From the NCBI GenBank assembly GCA_903884915.1, contig CAISGS010000274.1:1-9315 (forward strand): 9,315 bases of DNA, read 5' to 3'. The translations under genes were made by a program, and so were the position numbers. The stretch comes from an uncultured Caulobacteraceae bacterium (GTDB taxonomy: Bacteria > Pseudomonadota > Alphaproteobacteria > Caulobacterales > Caulobacteraceae). Below are positions 1 to 8,697 of the stretch, piece after piece. The number at the start of each line of letters is the position of its first letter. Within the stretch, counting starts at the first letter, position 1. The notes under the pieces are model-generated. The model did not search any database. It saw nothing but the letters and a program-made list of their open reading frames with translations, and was not told the DNA's origin.

Positions 1-65
1 CAAGCAGAAGACGGCATACGAGATAGCTTCAGGTGACTGGAGTTCAGACGTGTGCTCTCCGATCT
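1..65 (+). other. Illumina P7 / TruSeq index adapter left on contig end (artefact)
   Basis: Positions 1-24 are the Illumina P7 flow-cell sequence (begins CAAGCAGAAGACGGC). Positions 25-32 are an 8-nt index, AGCTTCAG, the reverse complement of CTGAAGCT, which I recall as TruSeq HT index D707. Positions 33-65 are the TruSeq read-2 adapter (begins GTGACTGGAGTTCAG, ends CCGATCT) with one T missing from the usual CTCTTCC near position 58. This is library-construction sequence, not genome. Translated, it gives the well-known contaminant peptide start TGVQTCAL. The single-base deletion puts the adapter in frame with the downstream gene, so a gene caller will make a false start at the GTG at 33. Confidence 0.98.
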
Positions 66-776
66 CAGTCGATCCAGTGCCTCGAAGCAGGCAAGCATGT
101 TCAGGTCGAGATCCCGATGTCCGATAATCTTGCCGATGCTGAGCGCCTGCTGGCGGCCCAGCAGAAGTCGGGCAAAATTGCGATGGCGGGTCATACGCGC
201 CGCTTTAACCCGAGCCATCAGTGGATCCATAATCGGATCAAGTCCGGCGAGTTGAAGGTCCAGCAGATGGACGTTCAAACCTATTTCTTCCGCCGCACCA
301 ATATGAACGCCCTCGGTCAGCCCCGCAGCTGGACTGACCATCTGCTTTGGCACCATGCCTGTCATACGGTGGATCTATTCCAATATCAGACCGGTGAAAC
401 GGTTAATGTGGCGCGCGGGGTTCAGGGACCGATGCATCCAGAGTTGGGCATCGCGATGGACATGTCCATCCAGATGAAGGTGCCGGGCGGGGCGATCTGC
501 ACTCTTTCGCTTTCCTTCAACAACGACGGTCCCTTGGGCACCTTCTTCCGCTACATCTGCGACAACGGCACCTATATCGCCCGGTATGACGATCTGTTCG
601 ACGGCAAGGAGAACCAGATCGATGTGTCCAAGGTCGATGTGTCGATGAACGGCATCGAGCTGCAGGACCGTGAGTTCTTTGCCGCCATCCGCGAGGGCCG
701 CGAACCGAACGCGTCGGTGGCTCAGTGCGTGCCTGCTATGCGCACACTCGATCTGATCGAAAAGAACCTCGTCTAG
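66..776 (+). CDS. ligC: CHMS dehydrogenase LigC, 5' truncated
   Basis: 4-Carboxy-2-hydroxymuconate-6-semialdehyde dehydrogenase of the Gfo/Idh/MocA family. It oxidises the cyclic hemiacetal of CHMS, the LigAB ring-cleavage product, to 2-pyrone-4,6-dicarboxylate, with NADP+ in characterised homologues. About 236 residues are visible. Roughly 80 N-terminal residues, including the GxGxxG Rossmann motif, are lost because the contig begins inside the gene. Visible LigC-type segments are GKHVQVEIP (the family's EKP-like site), GHTRRFNPSHQ, QMDVQTYFFRR, SWTDHLLWHHACHTVDLF, SFNNDGPLGTFFRYICDNGT and NGIELQDREF. These are very close to my recollection of Sphingobium SYK-6 LigC. The coding frame is open through the adapter only by accident, so the real N-terminus and promoter lie outside the window. 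The stop TAG is at 774-776. A GC-rich inverted repeat (776-792, 5-bp stem) follows before ligK, without a T-run. Confidence 0.94.
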   Translation, partial: QSIQCLEAGKHVQVEIPMSDNLADAERLLAAQQKSGKIAMAGHTRRFNPSHQWIHNRIKSGELKVQQMDVQTYFFRRTNMNALGQPRSWTDHLLWHHACHTVDLFQYQTGETVNVARGVQGPMHPELGIAMDMSIQMKVPGGAICTLSLSFNNDGPLGTFFRYICDNGTYIARYDDLFDGKENQIDVSKVDVSMNGIELQDREFFAAIREGREPNASVAQCVPAMRTLDLIEKNLV

Positions 777-820
777 GCCCTAAGGCCGGGCCCCAATGCT
801 GCTGAAGGGAGTGGTCAGCC

Positions 821-1501
821 ATGAACCTCGTTGTTCGGAATATCCAACGTGCCGATCTGGCCGTCATTGACGCTCTGGCTGAATTTGGTGTGGCGACGGT
901 TCACGAGGCGCAGGGGCGCACGGGTCTGTTGGCCCCCCATATGCGGCCGATCTATCGTCCCGCCAAGATTGCGGGATCAGCGGTAACCTGTGAGGTCGCC
1001 CCGGGTGACAATTGGATGATCCATGTTGCTGCTGAACAGTGCCAGCCTGGCGACATCCTGGTGGTTGCTCCCACCAGCCCGTGTGAGGATGGTTATTTTG
1101 GTGACCTGTTGGCCACATCCTTGCAGGCGCGCGGTGTTCGGGGCCTGATTATTGATGCGGGCGTGCGTGACGTAGCGGAGCTGACACAGATGGGCTTTCC
1201 CGTCTGGTCAAAAGCAATCTTTGCGCAAGGCACGGTCAAGGAAACCCTTGGCAATGTGAACCGCCCTCTGGTCTGTGCGGGGGCGCTCATCCATCCCGGC
1301 GACGTCATTGTCGCTGACGATGACGGGGTCTGCGTGGTCCGACGTGCGCAGGCCGCCGGCGTCGCTGACAAGGCGCGGGCGCGAGAAGCTAACGAGACCG
1401 ACAAGCGTGCACGGCTGGCCTCAGGCGAGCTGGGGCTGGACATCTACAAGATGCGTGAGCGGCTCGCTGAGCGCGGCCTTCGCTGGGTTGACGAGGCCTA
1501 A
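821..1501 (+). CDS. ligK: CHA aldolase LigK (HMG/CHA aldolase, RraA-like fold)
   Basis: 4-Carboxy-4-hydroxy-2-oxoadipate aldolase, the last step of the protocatechuate 4,5-cleavage pathway. It is a class II, divalent-metal-dependent enzyme that splits CHA into pyruvate and oxaloacetate; related enzymes also act on 4-hydroxy-4-methyl-2-oxoglutarate and decarboxylate oxaloacetate. The product is 226 residues, against about 228 for SYK-6 LigK. Diagnostic stretches are [15 protein letters not shown] (residues 23-37), [10 protein letters not shown] (61-70), [15 protein letters not shown] (86-100) and IDAGVRD (111-117). The last carries the Arg-Asp pair (R116, D117) that in this family binds substrate and metal. 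[13 protein letters not shown] near the C-terminus is also typical. The start is supported by AAGGGAG at 805-811, 9 nt before the ATG. The gene lies 44 nt after ligC and only 2 nt before ligU, so it belongs to the same array. I see no anomaly. Confidence 0.96.
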   Translation: MNLVVRNIQRADLAVIDALAEFGVATVHEAQGRTGLLAPHMRPIYRPAKIAGSAVTCEVAPGDNWMIHVAAEQCQPGDILVVAPTSPCEDGYFGDLLATSLQARGVRGLIIDAGVRDVAELTQMGFPVWSKAIFAQGTVKETLGNVNRPLVCAGALIHPGDVIVADDDGVCVVRRAQAAGVADKARAREANETDKRARLASGELGLDIYKMRERLAERGLRWVDEA

Positions 1502-1503
1502 CC

Positions 1504-2598
1504 ATGACCCAGACCGCCATAGCCTGCACCGTGATGAGAGGGGGCACGTCGAAGGGCCTCTATTTCATGGTCAGCGACTTGCCCGCCGATGTTGGGCTTC
1601 GTGATGCGGTGTTGCTGGCGGCCATGGGATCTCCCGATGCGCGCCAGATCGACGGTATGGGCGGCGCCCACCCCTTGACCAGCAAGATCGCCGTTGTTGG
1701 GCCATCGACCCATCCTGATACCGATGTCGACTATCTGTTTCTCCAAGCGGTCGTTGACGAGGCGCGGATTGATGCGGGACAGAACTGCGGCAACCTGCTG
1801 GCCGGGGTCGGGCCATTCGCCATTGAGCAGGGACTTGTTCCTGCCGATGAGGGTCAGACCTCTGTTCGCATCAATATGCTCAATGCCAACAGTCTTGCGG
1901 TAGCCATGGTCCAGACGCCAGGGGGACGGGTACGCTATGACGGCGAGGCGAGGATCGATGGCGTGCCCGGCACGGCGGCGCCCATTCCAATCGACTTTTT
2001 GGACGTTGCGGGTTCGACCTGCGGAGCGCTTTTGCCAACCGGCAATGCGCGTGACCTGGTCGATGGGATTGAAGTCACCTGCATCGACAATGGCATGCCC
2101 GTCGTGGTTATGCGGGCCAGTGATTTTGGTAAGTCAGGCTATGAAAGCCCTGAGGACTTGGAGGCGGACGCTGATCTCAAGGCCCGCGTAGAAGCTATTC
2201 GGCTCAAGGTTGGGCCGATGATGAACCTCGGCGATGTGACCAAGAAAACCGTCCCCAAAATGTGCCTGGTGGCGCCTGCCCAGTATGGCGGGGCAATCAG
2301 TACGCGCAATTTTATTCCCCATCGGGTCCATGAGGCCATCGGCGTGTTCGGGGCTGTTAGTGTCGCCACGTCGTGTGTGACGCCGGGTTCAATCGGTGCC
2401 GAGGTCGCCGGAATTGCGGATGTGGAGGCCGTCTCTGAGCTGGAGATCGAGCATCCCACGGGCTTCTTCACCGTGGCGATGGATGTCAGCCTTGACCAGG
2501 GCGCGGTGACGGTCAAACGCTCGGCCTTGCTTCGCACAGCCAGACGCCTGATGCGCGGCGAGGTCTATGTCCCGGCCAGCCTGTGGGGCGGACTTTGA
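1504..2598 (+). CDS. ligU: 4-Oxalomesaconate isomerase LigU (PrpF-like tautomerase)
   Basis: 4-Oxalomesaconate delta-isomerase/tautomerase of the PrpF/DapF-fold family. In SYK-6, LigU is a 1,3-allylic isomerase that converts OMA, the product of LigI, to (3Z)-2-keto-4-carboxy-3-hexenedioate, the substrate of LigJ. The product is 364 residues, normal for the family. The N-terminal half carries MRGGTSKGLYF (11-21), GMGGAHPLTSKIAVV (51-65) and DAGQNCGNLLAGVGPF (90-105). K61 and C95 lie at the positions of the Lys and Cys reported as active-site residues in LigU (K66 and C100 there, as I recall, a constant offset of five). The second half has MPVVVMRASDFG and VPKMCLVAP, and then SIGAEVAGI and EIEHPTGFF, all typical of PrpF proteins. 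The start ATG follows the ligK stop by 2 nt, with GAGG at 1493-1496 as a ribosome binding site. Its stop codon overlaps the likely TTG start of the next gene. Confidence 0.95.
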   Translation: MTQTAIACTVMRGGTSKGLYFMVSDLPADVGLRDAVLLAAMGSPDARQIDGMGGAHPLTSKIAVVGPSTHPDTDVDYLFLQAVVDEARIDAGQNCGNLLAGVGPFAIEQGLVPADEGQTSVRINMLNANSLAVAMVQTPGGRVRYDGEARIDGVPGTAAPIPIDFLDVAGSTCGALLPTGNARDLVDGIEVTCIDNGMPVVVMRASDFGKSGYESPEDLEADADLKARVEAIRLKVGPMMNLGDVTKKTVPKMCLVAPAQYGGAISTRNFIPHRVHEAIGVFGAVSVATSCVTPGSIGAEVAGIADVEAVSELEIEHPTGFFTVAMDVSLDQGAVTVKRSALLRTARRLMRGEVYVPASLWGGL

Positions 2599-3473
2599 GC
2601 GCCTTTGCCCACATCGCCTTGATCGGGTTCGGCGAGGTCGGCCAAGCCTTGGCGACAGAGCTCGCTAAGGCTGGCGTTATGGATCTTCGGGCGTGGGATA
2701 TCGCCTTTGAGCGCCAAGACAGTGGTCCCCGCTGCGCCCTGGCTCTGCACAAACTTCATGCGGCCTCGAGCGCGGCTGATGCTGTGAAGGGGGCGGACCT
2801 GGTCATCAGCGCGGTTACGGCGGCTCAAGATTTGGACGCCGCCAAGACCGTTGCAGCAGCGATCGACCGAGGTGCCTTCTACCTTGATCTGAACTCCTGT
2901 TCGCCGGGCCAGAAGCTTACGTCTGCGGCGGTCATTGAAGCCCGTGGCGGCATCTATGTCGAAGCGGCGGTGATGAGTCCGATCGAGCCCAAACGCCTAG
3001 CATCCCCGATGCTGCTTGGCGGCGCGCAGGCGGCGGCTTTTCTGGACTGTGCCCTGCCGCTCGGATTTACCGGAGCCAAGGTCTATGCCGCCGAGATCGG
3101 CAAGGCGGCGGCCACCAAGCTCTGCCGTAGCGTTATGATTAAGGGCATCGAGGCGCTTTTGACCGAGTCGCTCTTGGCTGCGCGCCACTACGGCGTCGAG
3201 CAGGTGGTCCTGGCCTCGCTGTCAGACCTGCTGCCGTTGCCCGATTGGAACGCCACCGCGCACTATATGATCTCTCGATCGCTGGAGCACGGGAGCCGCC
3301 GCGCTGAAGAGATGCGTGAAGCGGCACGAACGGTTGAGGAGGCTCACATCACGCCGTTGATGAGCCTCGCCATCGCTGAACGCCAAGATTGGGCGGCTGA
3401 TCACAGGGCCGCATTGACCCCTGACCTCGGGGCTATGCTGACTGCCATCATGAAGGACATGGAAAAGCAATGA
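2595..3473 (+). CDS. Uncharacterised DUF1932-type NAD-binding dehydrogenase in the lig array
   Basis: Predicted beta-hydroxyacid / 6-phosphogluconate dehydrogenase-like oxidoreductase with a C-terminal DUF1932 domain; its substrate is unknown. The N-terminal Rossmann half begins IALIGFGEVG (GxGxxG at residues 11-16). Asp35 at the end of the second strand (RAWD) favours NAD over NADP. DLNSCSPG (98-105) occupies the substrate-loop position of this superfamily. The helix GKAAATKLCRSVMIKG (169-184) supplies the likely catalytic Lys175, but the Asn four residues later in classical KxxxN enzymes is Ser179. The C-terminal HGSRRAEEMREAA segment (232-244) is typical of DUF1932. I chose the TTG at 2595 (292 residues) because it overlaps the ligU stop as TTGA and lies just after GGGGCGG; a GTG at 2583 would add four residues. 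The ATGA overlap with ligJ downstream means both ends are coupled to pathway genes. A role on a keto or hydroxy intermediate of the pathway is inference. Confidence 0.85.
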   Translation: MSAFAHIALIGFGEVGQALATELAKAGVMDLRAWDIAFERQDSGPRCALALHKLHAASSAADAVKGADLVISAVTAAQDLDAAKTVAAAIDRGAFYLDLNSCSPGQKLTSAAVIEARGGIYVEAAVMSPIEPKRLASPMLLGGAQAAAFLDCALPLGFTGAKVYAAEIGKAAATKLCRSVMIKGIEALLTESLLAARHYGVEQVVLASLSDLLPLPDWNATAHYMISRSLEHGSRRAEEMREAARTVEEAHITPLMSLAIAERQDWAADHRAALTPDLGAMLTAIMKDMEKQ

Positions 3474-4504
3474 TCATCGATTGCCACGGCCATTACACGA
3501 CGGCGCCTGCGTCGCTGCAGGAGTTTCGCGAGCGCCAGATCGGCTGCAATTGCGATGCGCACAAGCTGGCGCGATTGACCCTTCCTTACGTGTCTGACGA
3601 CGAAATTCGCGACAGCTTGGAGGGGGCACAGCTCAAATTGCAACGCGAACGCGGCACTGATCTGACGATCTTCAGCCCGCGCGCCTCAGCCATGAGCCAC
3701 CACATCGGTGACGAAGCCACGAGCTTGCAATGGAGCCAAGTCTGCAATGACCTGATTGCGCGCGTGGTCGATCTCTATCCGCAAAACTTTGTCGGGGTCT
3801 GCCAATTACCGCAGTCGCCGGGCGTGCCTGCGGCGAACAGTGTCGCTGAGCTTGAGCGCTGTGTTAACGAGCTTGGATTTATCGGCTGTAACCTCAATCC
3901 TGATCCCTCGGGGGGGCATTGGACTGCACCGCCCCTGACCGATCGTCATTGGTATCCAATTTACGAAAAGATGGTCGAGTTGGATGTGCCCGCCATGGTC
4001 CACGTGTCGGCCTCCTGCAACGCAGCCTTCCATGCGACCGGAGCCCACTACATCAATGCCGACACCACGGCCTTCATGCAATTCATTCAGGGCGACCTGT
4101 TCAAGGACTTCCCGACCCTGCGTATGATTATTCCGCACGGGGGAGGGGCCGTGCCCTATCACTGGGGTCGCTATCGAGGCTTGGCCCAGGACATGAAGCG
4201 CCCACCTTTGGTGGAATCGGTCATGAAGAACGTGTTCTTCGATACCTGCGTCTATCACCAGCCCGGAATTGACCTGTTGCTGAAGGTCATTCCCACTGAA
4301 AACATCCTCTTCGGGTCAGAGATGGTCGGGGCGGTGCGCGGCATTGACCCAGAGTCCGGTCAGTTCTTCGATGACACCAAGCGCTACATCCAGGCCAGCG
4401 CCCTGTCGGATGAGGACAAGGTCAGCATTTTTGAGGGCAATGCCATGCGGGTCTTCCCTCGGCTGGCGGCGCATTTGGCTAAAGCCGCCTCGGCTAGGGC
4501 GTGA
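3470..4504 (+). CDS. ligJ: Oxalomesaconate/KCH hydratase LigJ (amidohydrolase family)
   Basis: 4-Oxalomesaconate hydratase, a zinc-dependent amidohydrolase-superfamily (cog2159-like) enzyme that acts as a hydratase rather than a hydrolase. It adds water to the LigU product KCH to give 4-carboxy-4-hydroxy-2-oxoadipate for LigK. The product is 344 residues, close to SYK-6 LigJ. The N-terminal MIIDCHGHYT gives H6 and H8. H178 lies in MVHVS, H223 in IIPHGGG, and E284 in FGSEMVGA. These match, position for position, the metal ligands (H6, H8, H178, E284) and catalytic His (H223) that I recall for SYK-6 LigJ. The start ATG overlaps the preceding gene's stop as ATGA at 3470-3473. The stop at 4502-4504 sits immediately before or within the ligI start region, so coupling continues downstream. 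No truncation or missing active-site residue is visible. Confidence 0.96.
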   Translation: MIIDCHGHYTTAPASLQEFRERQIGCNCDAHKLARLTLPYVSDDEIRDSLEGAQLKLQRERGTDLTIFSPRASAMSHHIGDEATSLQWSQVCNDLIARVVDLYPQNFVGVCQLPQSPGVPAANSVAELERCVNELGFIGCNLNPDPSGGHWTAPPLTDRHWYPIYEKMVELDVPAMVHVSASCNAAFHATGAHYINADTTAFMQFIQGDLFKDFPTLRMIIPHGGGAVPYHWGRYRGLAQDMKRPPLVESVMKNVFFDTCVYHQPGIDLLLKVIPTENILFGSEMVGAVRGIDPESGQFFDDTKRYIQASALSDEDKVSIFEGNAMRVFPRLAAHLAKAASARA

Positions 4505-4509
4505 ACCTG

Positions 4510-5412
4510 ATGAGCACAAATATGGACAAGCCCCAGGTGATGGACCCCGACTGGTTGGTTTTTCACCCCAGCCCCGCCAAACCGACCTTTAAGGCTCCTG
4601 CAGGTGCGGTGGATGCCCATTGCCATGTCTTTGGTCCGGCCCCGCAATTTCCCTATGCCCCAGAGCGCAAATATACGCCCTGCGATGCGGGTAAGGACCA
4701 GCTCTTTGCCTTGCGCGACTATCTTGGTTTTGAACGCAACGTAATTGTGCAGGCCACCTGCCACGGCAAGGACAATCGGGCCTTGCTCGACGCTCTGCGT
4801 GCAGCAGGCGACCTCGCGCGCGGAGTTGCCACGGTCGGTGAGGATATCAGCGAGGCCGAACTGGTCTCGATGCATGAGGCAGGGGTTCGCGGTGTGCGGT
4901 TCAACTTCCTCAAGCGGCTCGCCGACTTTACGCCTCACGAGGTTCTGCGCCGTATTGCAGACAAGGTCGCGCCCCTCGGCTGGCACGTGGTCGTCTATTT
5001 CGAGGCACCCGATCTGGAAGAGCTGAAGCCCCTGTTCACGTCCTTACCGACGACGGTCGTGGTCGATCACATGGGTCGGCCCGATGTCTCGCTCGGCATT
5101 GACCACCCGCAATTCCAAGCCTTTGTCGACCTGCTGCGCCGACATGAAAACATCTGGTCCAAGGTCAGTTGTCCAGAGCGCCTTTCCCTGCAGGGCCCGC
5201 CCTATGCCGATGTCGTGGCCTATGCACGGACCATCGTTGAGACCTTCCCCGACCGGGTCCTTTGGGGCACCGATTGGCCCCATCCCAACATGAAGACCCA
5301 CATGCCTGATGATGGACTTTTGGTGGATGTCATCCCGAAAATTGCGCCCACGGCCGCCCTGCAACAGGCCTTGCTGGTCGACAATCCCATGCGCCTGTAC
5401 TGGGGCTCCTGA
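4510..5412 (+). CDS. ligI: 2-Pyrone-4,6-dicarboxylate lactonase LigI
   Basis: 2-Pyrone-4,6-dicarboxylate hydrolase of the amidohydrolase superfamily, a metal-independent lactonase. It opens PDC, made by LigC, to 4-oxalomesaconate. Numbered from the ATG at 4510 (300 residues), the AHCHVFGP motif gives H37 and H39, VVVDHMGRPD gives H187, and WGTDWPHPN gives D255. These correspond to H31, H33, H180 and D248 of SYK-6 LigI. LRDYLGFERNVIVQATCHG and VRFNFLKRL are also family-typical. The start is uncertain. The ATG at 4510 has AGGG at 4496-4499 with a 10-nt spacer. A GTG at 4501 overlaps the ligJ stop as GTGA and adds three residues, and an ATG at 4522 would remove four. All keep the catalytic domain. 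Three nucleotides separate it from ligA. Confidence 0.95.
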   Translation: MSTNMDKPQVMDPDWLVFHPSPAKPTFKAPAGAVDAHCHVFGPAPQFPYAPERKYTPCDAGKDQLFALRDYLGFERNVIVQATCHGKDNRALLDALRAAGDLARGVATVGEDISEAELVSMHEAGVRGVRFNFLKRLADFTPHEVLRRIADKVAPLGWHVVVYFEAPDLEELKPLFTSLPTTVVVDHMGRPDVSLGIDHPQFQAFVDLLRRHENIWSKVSCPERLSLQGPPYADVVAYARTIVETFPDRVLWGTDWPHPNMKTHMPDDGLLVDVIPKIAPTAALQQALLVDNPMRLYWGS

Positions 5413-5415
5413 CCT

Positions 5416-7344
<1,929 letters not shown>

Positions 7345-7500
7345 GACCTCGTTCCCGTCAGTTGTGGCCGGACCTGTCGCGGCCCCGCCCTTGTAATGGA
7401 ATCATTGTCCAAGTGTTAGGTCTTCTGGCCCTACTTGGGCAATAGGCTGCAGTCTGCGACTGAACGGCCGATCGTGCAGGAGGCCTTTAAGGCCAATCGG

Positions 7501-7529
7501 AGCCTTCAGGCCCGCCTTCCACGAAGGCT
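7501..7529 (+). repeat. Inverted repeat / alternative hairpins
   Basis: AGCCTTC (7501-7507) pairs perfectly with GAAGGCT (7523-7529). In addition GCCTTC (7514-7519) pairs with GAAGGC (7523-7528) around a 3-nt CAC loop. The two stems compete for the same right arm. No T-run follows directly (the nearest is 25 nt away), so a simple intrinsic terminator is unlikely. The function is unknown. Confidence 0.4.
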
Positions 7530-7627
7530 AATCAGTTGCACGGACCAAAGCGACTTTTTTCGCATTTCGGCAGAGGCTCGTGCGATCCAAACGTCAAAGT
7601 TCTTGGATGACACTCGACACGCAATGA

Positions 7628-7641
7628 ACGAACTAGTACAT
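7628..7641. promoter_or_regulatory. Candidate operator copy 1 (ACGAACTAG element)
   Basis: ACGAACTAGTACAT shares the 9-mer ACGAACTAG, and an upstream TG, with the palindrome at 7724-7737. It contains the palindromic core ACTAGT, but its outer arms are imperfect (10 of 14 positions symmetric). It lies 96 nt upstream of the second copy. CTAG is otherwise rare in this sequence, and GAACTAG occurs only at these two sites. Confidence 0.4.
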
Positions 7642-7723
7642 GCTAGGGGGATGTGTTTGTGACGATGCGCGTGAGGGCGGAATTCCCCTCAACGAAATAA
7701 AATGAGGGAGACGAGAGTTTTGT

Positions 7724-7737
7724 ACGAACTAGATCGT
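7724..7737. promoter_or_regulatory. Candidate TetR-type operator (14-bp palindrome)
   Basis: ACGAACTAGATCGT is symmetric at 12 of 14 positions about a central CTAG (outer arms ACGA/TCGT). This is the size and layout of many TetR-family operators. It lies 49 nt before the dehydrogenase ATG, where a bound protein would block a promoter. A weak -35-like TTGTAC (7720-7725) and an AT-rich TATTTC (7741-7746) flank it, with a 15-bp spacer that is shorter than ideal. Binding by the adjacent regulator is inference. Confidence 0.5.
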
Positions 7738-7786
7738 CACTATTTCGCACCAGCCGTAGCGGTTCGGTGAGTTGATTTTGGATAAG

Positions 7787-8674
7787 ATGATAGCTGATCT
7801 CATTAAGACCGGACTTATCGGCCGCGGGATACAGGCGTCCCGCAGTCCATCCATCCACATGAAAGAGGCGGCTGCGCTGGATCTTCGGCTGACCTACGGT
7901 CTGCTGGACTTGGACGAACCGGCTTTCGCGGGCTTGAGCGTAGAGGCTGTCCTCACTCAAGCAGAGGCTGACGGCTTTTCCGGCGTCAATGTGACCTACC
8001 CCTTCAAGCAGGCGATCATCCCGCTGTTGAATGATCTTTCCGAGGATGCGCAGCGCTTGGGTGCGGTCAACACTGTGGTGTTCGGGGCCAAGGGCCGGGT
8101 TGGCCACAACACCGATTGGTTTGGATTTGCCAAAGGCTTTCGACGCGGCTTGCCTGGCGCTGCCTTAAACAGGGCCGTGCAGCTGGGAGCGGGCGGTGCT
8201 GGCGCGGCAATCGCCTATGCGCTGCTGGATATGGGTGTGCAACACCTTGCCATTTTCGATATTGATGCGGACCGTGCATCGGACCTGGTCTTGGCGATGA
8301 AATCGCTTTTCGGTGAGGCGCGGGTTTCGGTCGGCGCCGATAAGCGCGAGGCCATGGCGCTCGCGGACGGCGTCATCAATGCCACCCCGGTCGGGATGGC
8401 CAAATATCCTGGATCACCCTTACCGGTCGACCTGCTCCGCCCAAGCCATTGGGTGGCCGAGGTTGTCTATTTCCCGCTGGAAACCGAGCTGCTCAAGGCG
8501 GCCCGGGCGATTGGCTGCCGTACGGTCGATGGCGGCGGCATGGCTGTGTTTCAGGCGGCCAAGGCGTTTGAACTGTTCACCGGTGTCGCGCCCGACACCA
8601 AGCGAATGATGTCCCGCTTCATGTCAACCACAGACGAAGTCGTCGCAAAGCCGGTCGATGCGCACAGCCTTTAA
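7787..8674 (+). CDS. Shikimate/quinate dehydrogenase (AroE family, probably catabolic)
   Basis: Oxidoreductase interconverting shikimate and 3-dehydroshikimate, and possibly quinate and 3-dehydroquinate. From the ATG at 7787 it has 295 residues. The substrate domain shows SRSPSIH (18-24), NVTYPFK with catalytic K74, GAVNT (92-96) and GHNTD with D110. The nucleotide domain has the LGAGGAGAA loop (134-142). The following strand ends FDIDADRAS (157-165), with Asp where biosynthetic NADP-dependent AroE has an NRT-type basic motif. That resembles NAD-dependent quinate/shikimate dehydrogenases of catabolism. GGGMAVFQAAKAFELFTG near the C-terminus carries the conserved Gln256. GGA at 7780-7782 precedes the chosen ATG by 4 nt; in-frame TTG codons at 7772 and 7778 are alternatives (GGTGAG at 7766-7771 could serve 7778). 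The position beside a protocatechuate pathway supports supply of dehydroshikimate for protocatechuate formation. The dehydratase needed for that step is not in the window. Confidence 0.88.
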   Translation: MIADLIKTGLIGRGIQASRSPSIHMKEAAALDLRLTYGLLDLDEPAFAGLSVEAVLTQAEADGFSGVNVTYPFKQAIIPLLNDLSEDAQRLGAVNTVVFGAKGRVGHNTDWFGFAKGFRRGLPGAALNRAVQLGAGGAGAAIAYALLDMGVQHLAIFDIDADRASDLVLAMKSLFGEARVSVGADKREAMALADGVINATPVGMAKYPGSPLPVDLLRPSHWVAEVVYFPLETELLKAARAIGCRTVDGGGMAVFQAAKAFELFTGVAPDTKRMMSRFMSTTDEVVAKPVDAHSL

Positions 8675-8697
8675 ACTGATTTTCAAAACCAATTTAG

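Larger units (their letters stand above)
7345..7786. other. Divergent regulatory intergenic region
   Basis: About 440 nt between the divergent regulator and dehydrogenase genes with no convincing gene. It contains a repeated ACGAACTAG element (7628-7636 and 7724-7732), a palindromic GGCCTTTAAGGCC (7482-7494), a hairpin-forming segment (7501-7529), a TTTTTT run (7555-7560), and CCAAGT/ACTTGG inverted arms (7409-7414 and 7433-7438). It must hold promoters for both genes. The part from about 7680 to 7786 is visibly more AT-rich than the flanking genes. I could not identify clear -35/-10 pairs. Confidence 0.6.

Noticed and set aside
33..65. GTG start and N-terminal peptide TGVQTCAL of the first open frame
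   Set aside because: This is translated Illumina adapter, not a gene start; real coding sequence begins at 66.
776..792. GC-rich inverted repeat between ligC and ligK as a terminator
   Set aside because: The stem is only 5 bp with no following T-run, and the genes belong to one pathway in the same direction, so termination is unlikely.
4384..4986. Minus-strand open frame of 200 codons opposite ligJ and ligI
   Set aside because: Antisense shadow of two recognised genes, with no family resemblance seen.
7555..7560. Six-T run as an intrinsic terminator
   Set aside because: No stem lies immediately before it; the nearest hairpin ends 25 nt upstream.
7435..7662. Small 75-codon plus-strand open frame in the intergenic region
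   Set aside because: No clear ribosome binding site or recognisable sequence. It overlaps inverted repeats and a candidate operator, so I treat the region as regulatory.
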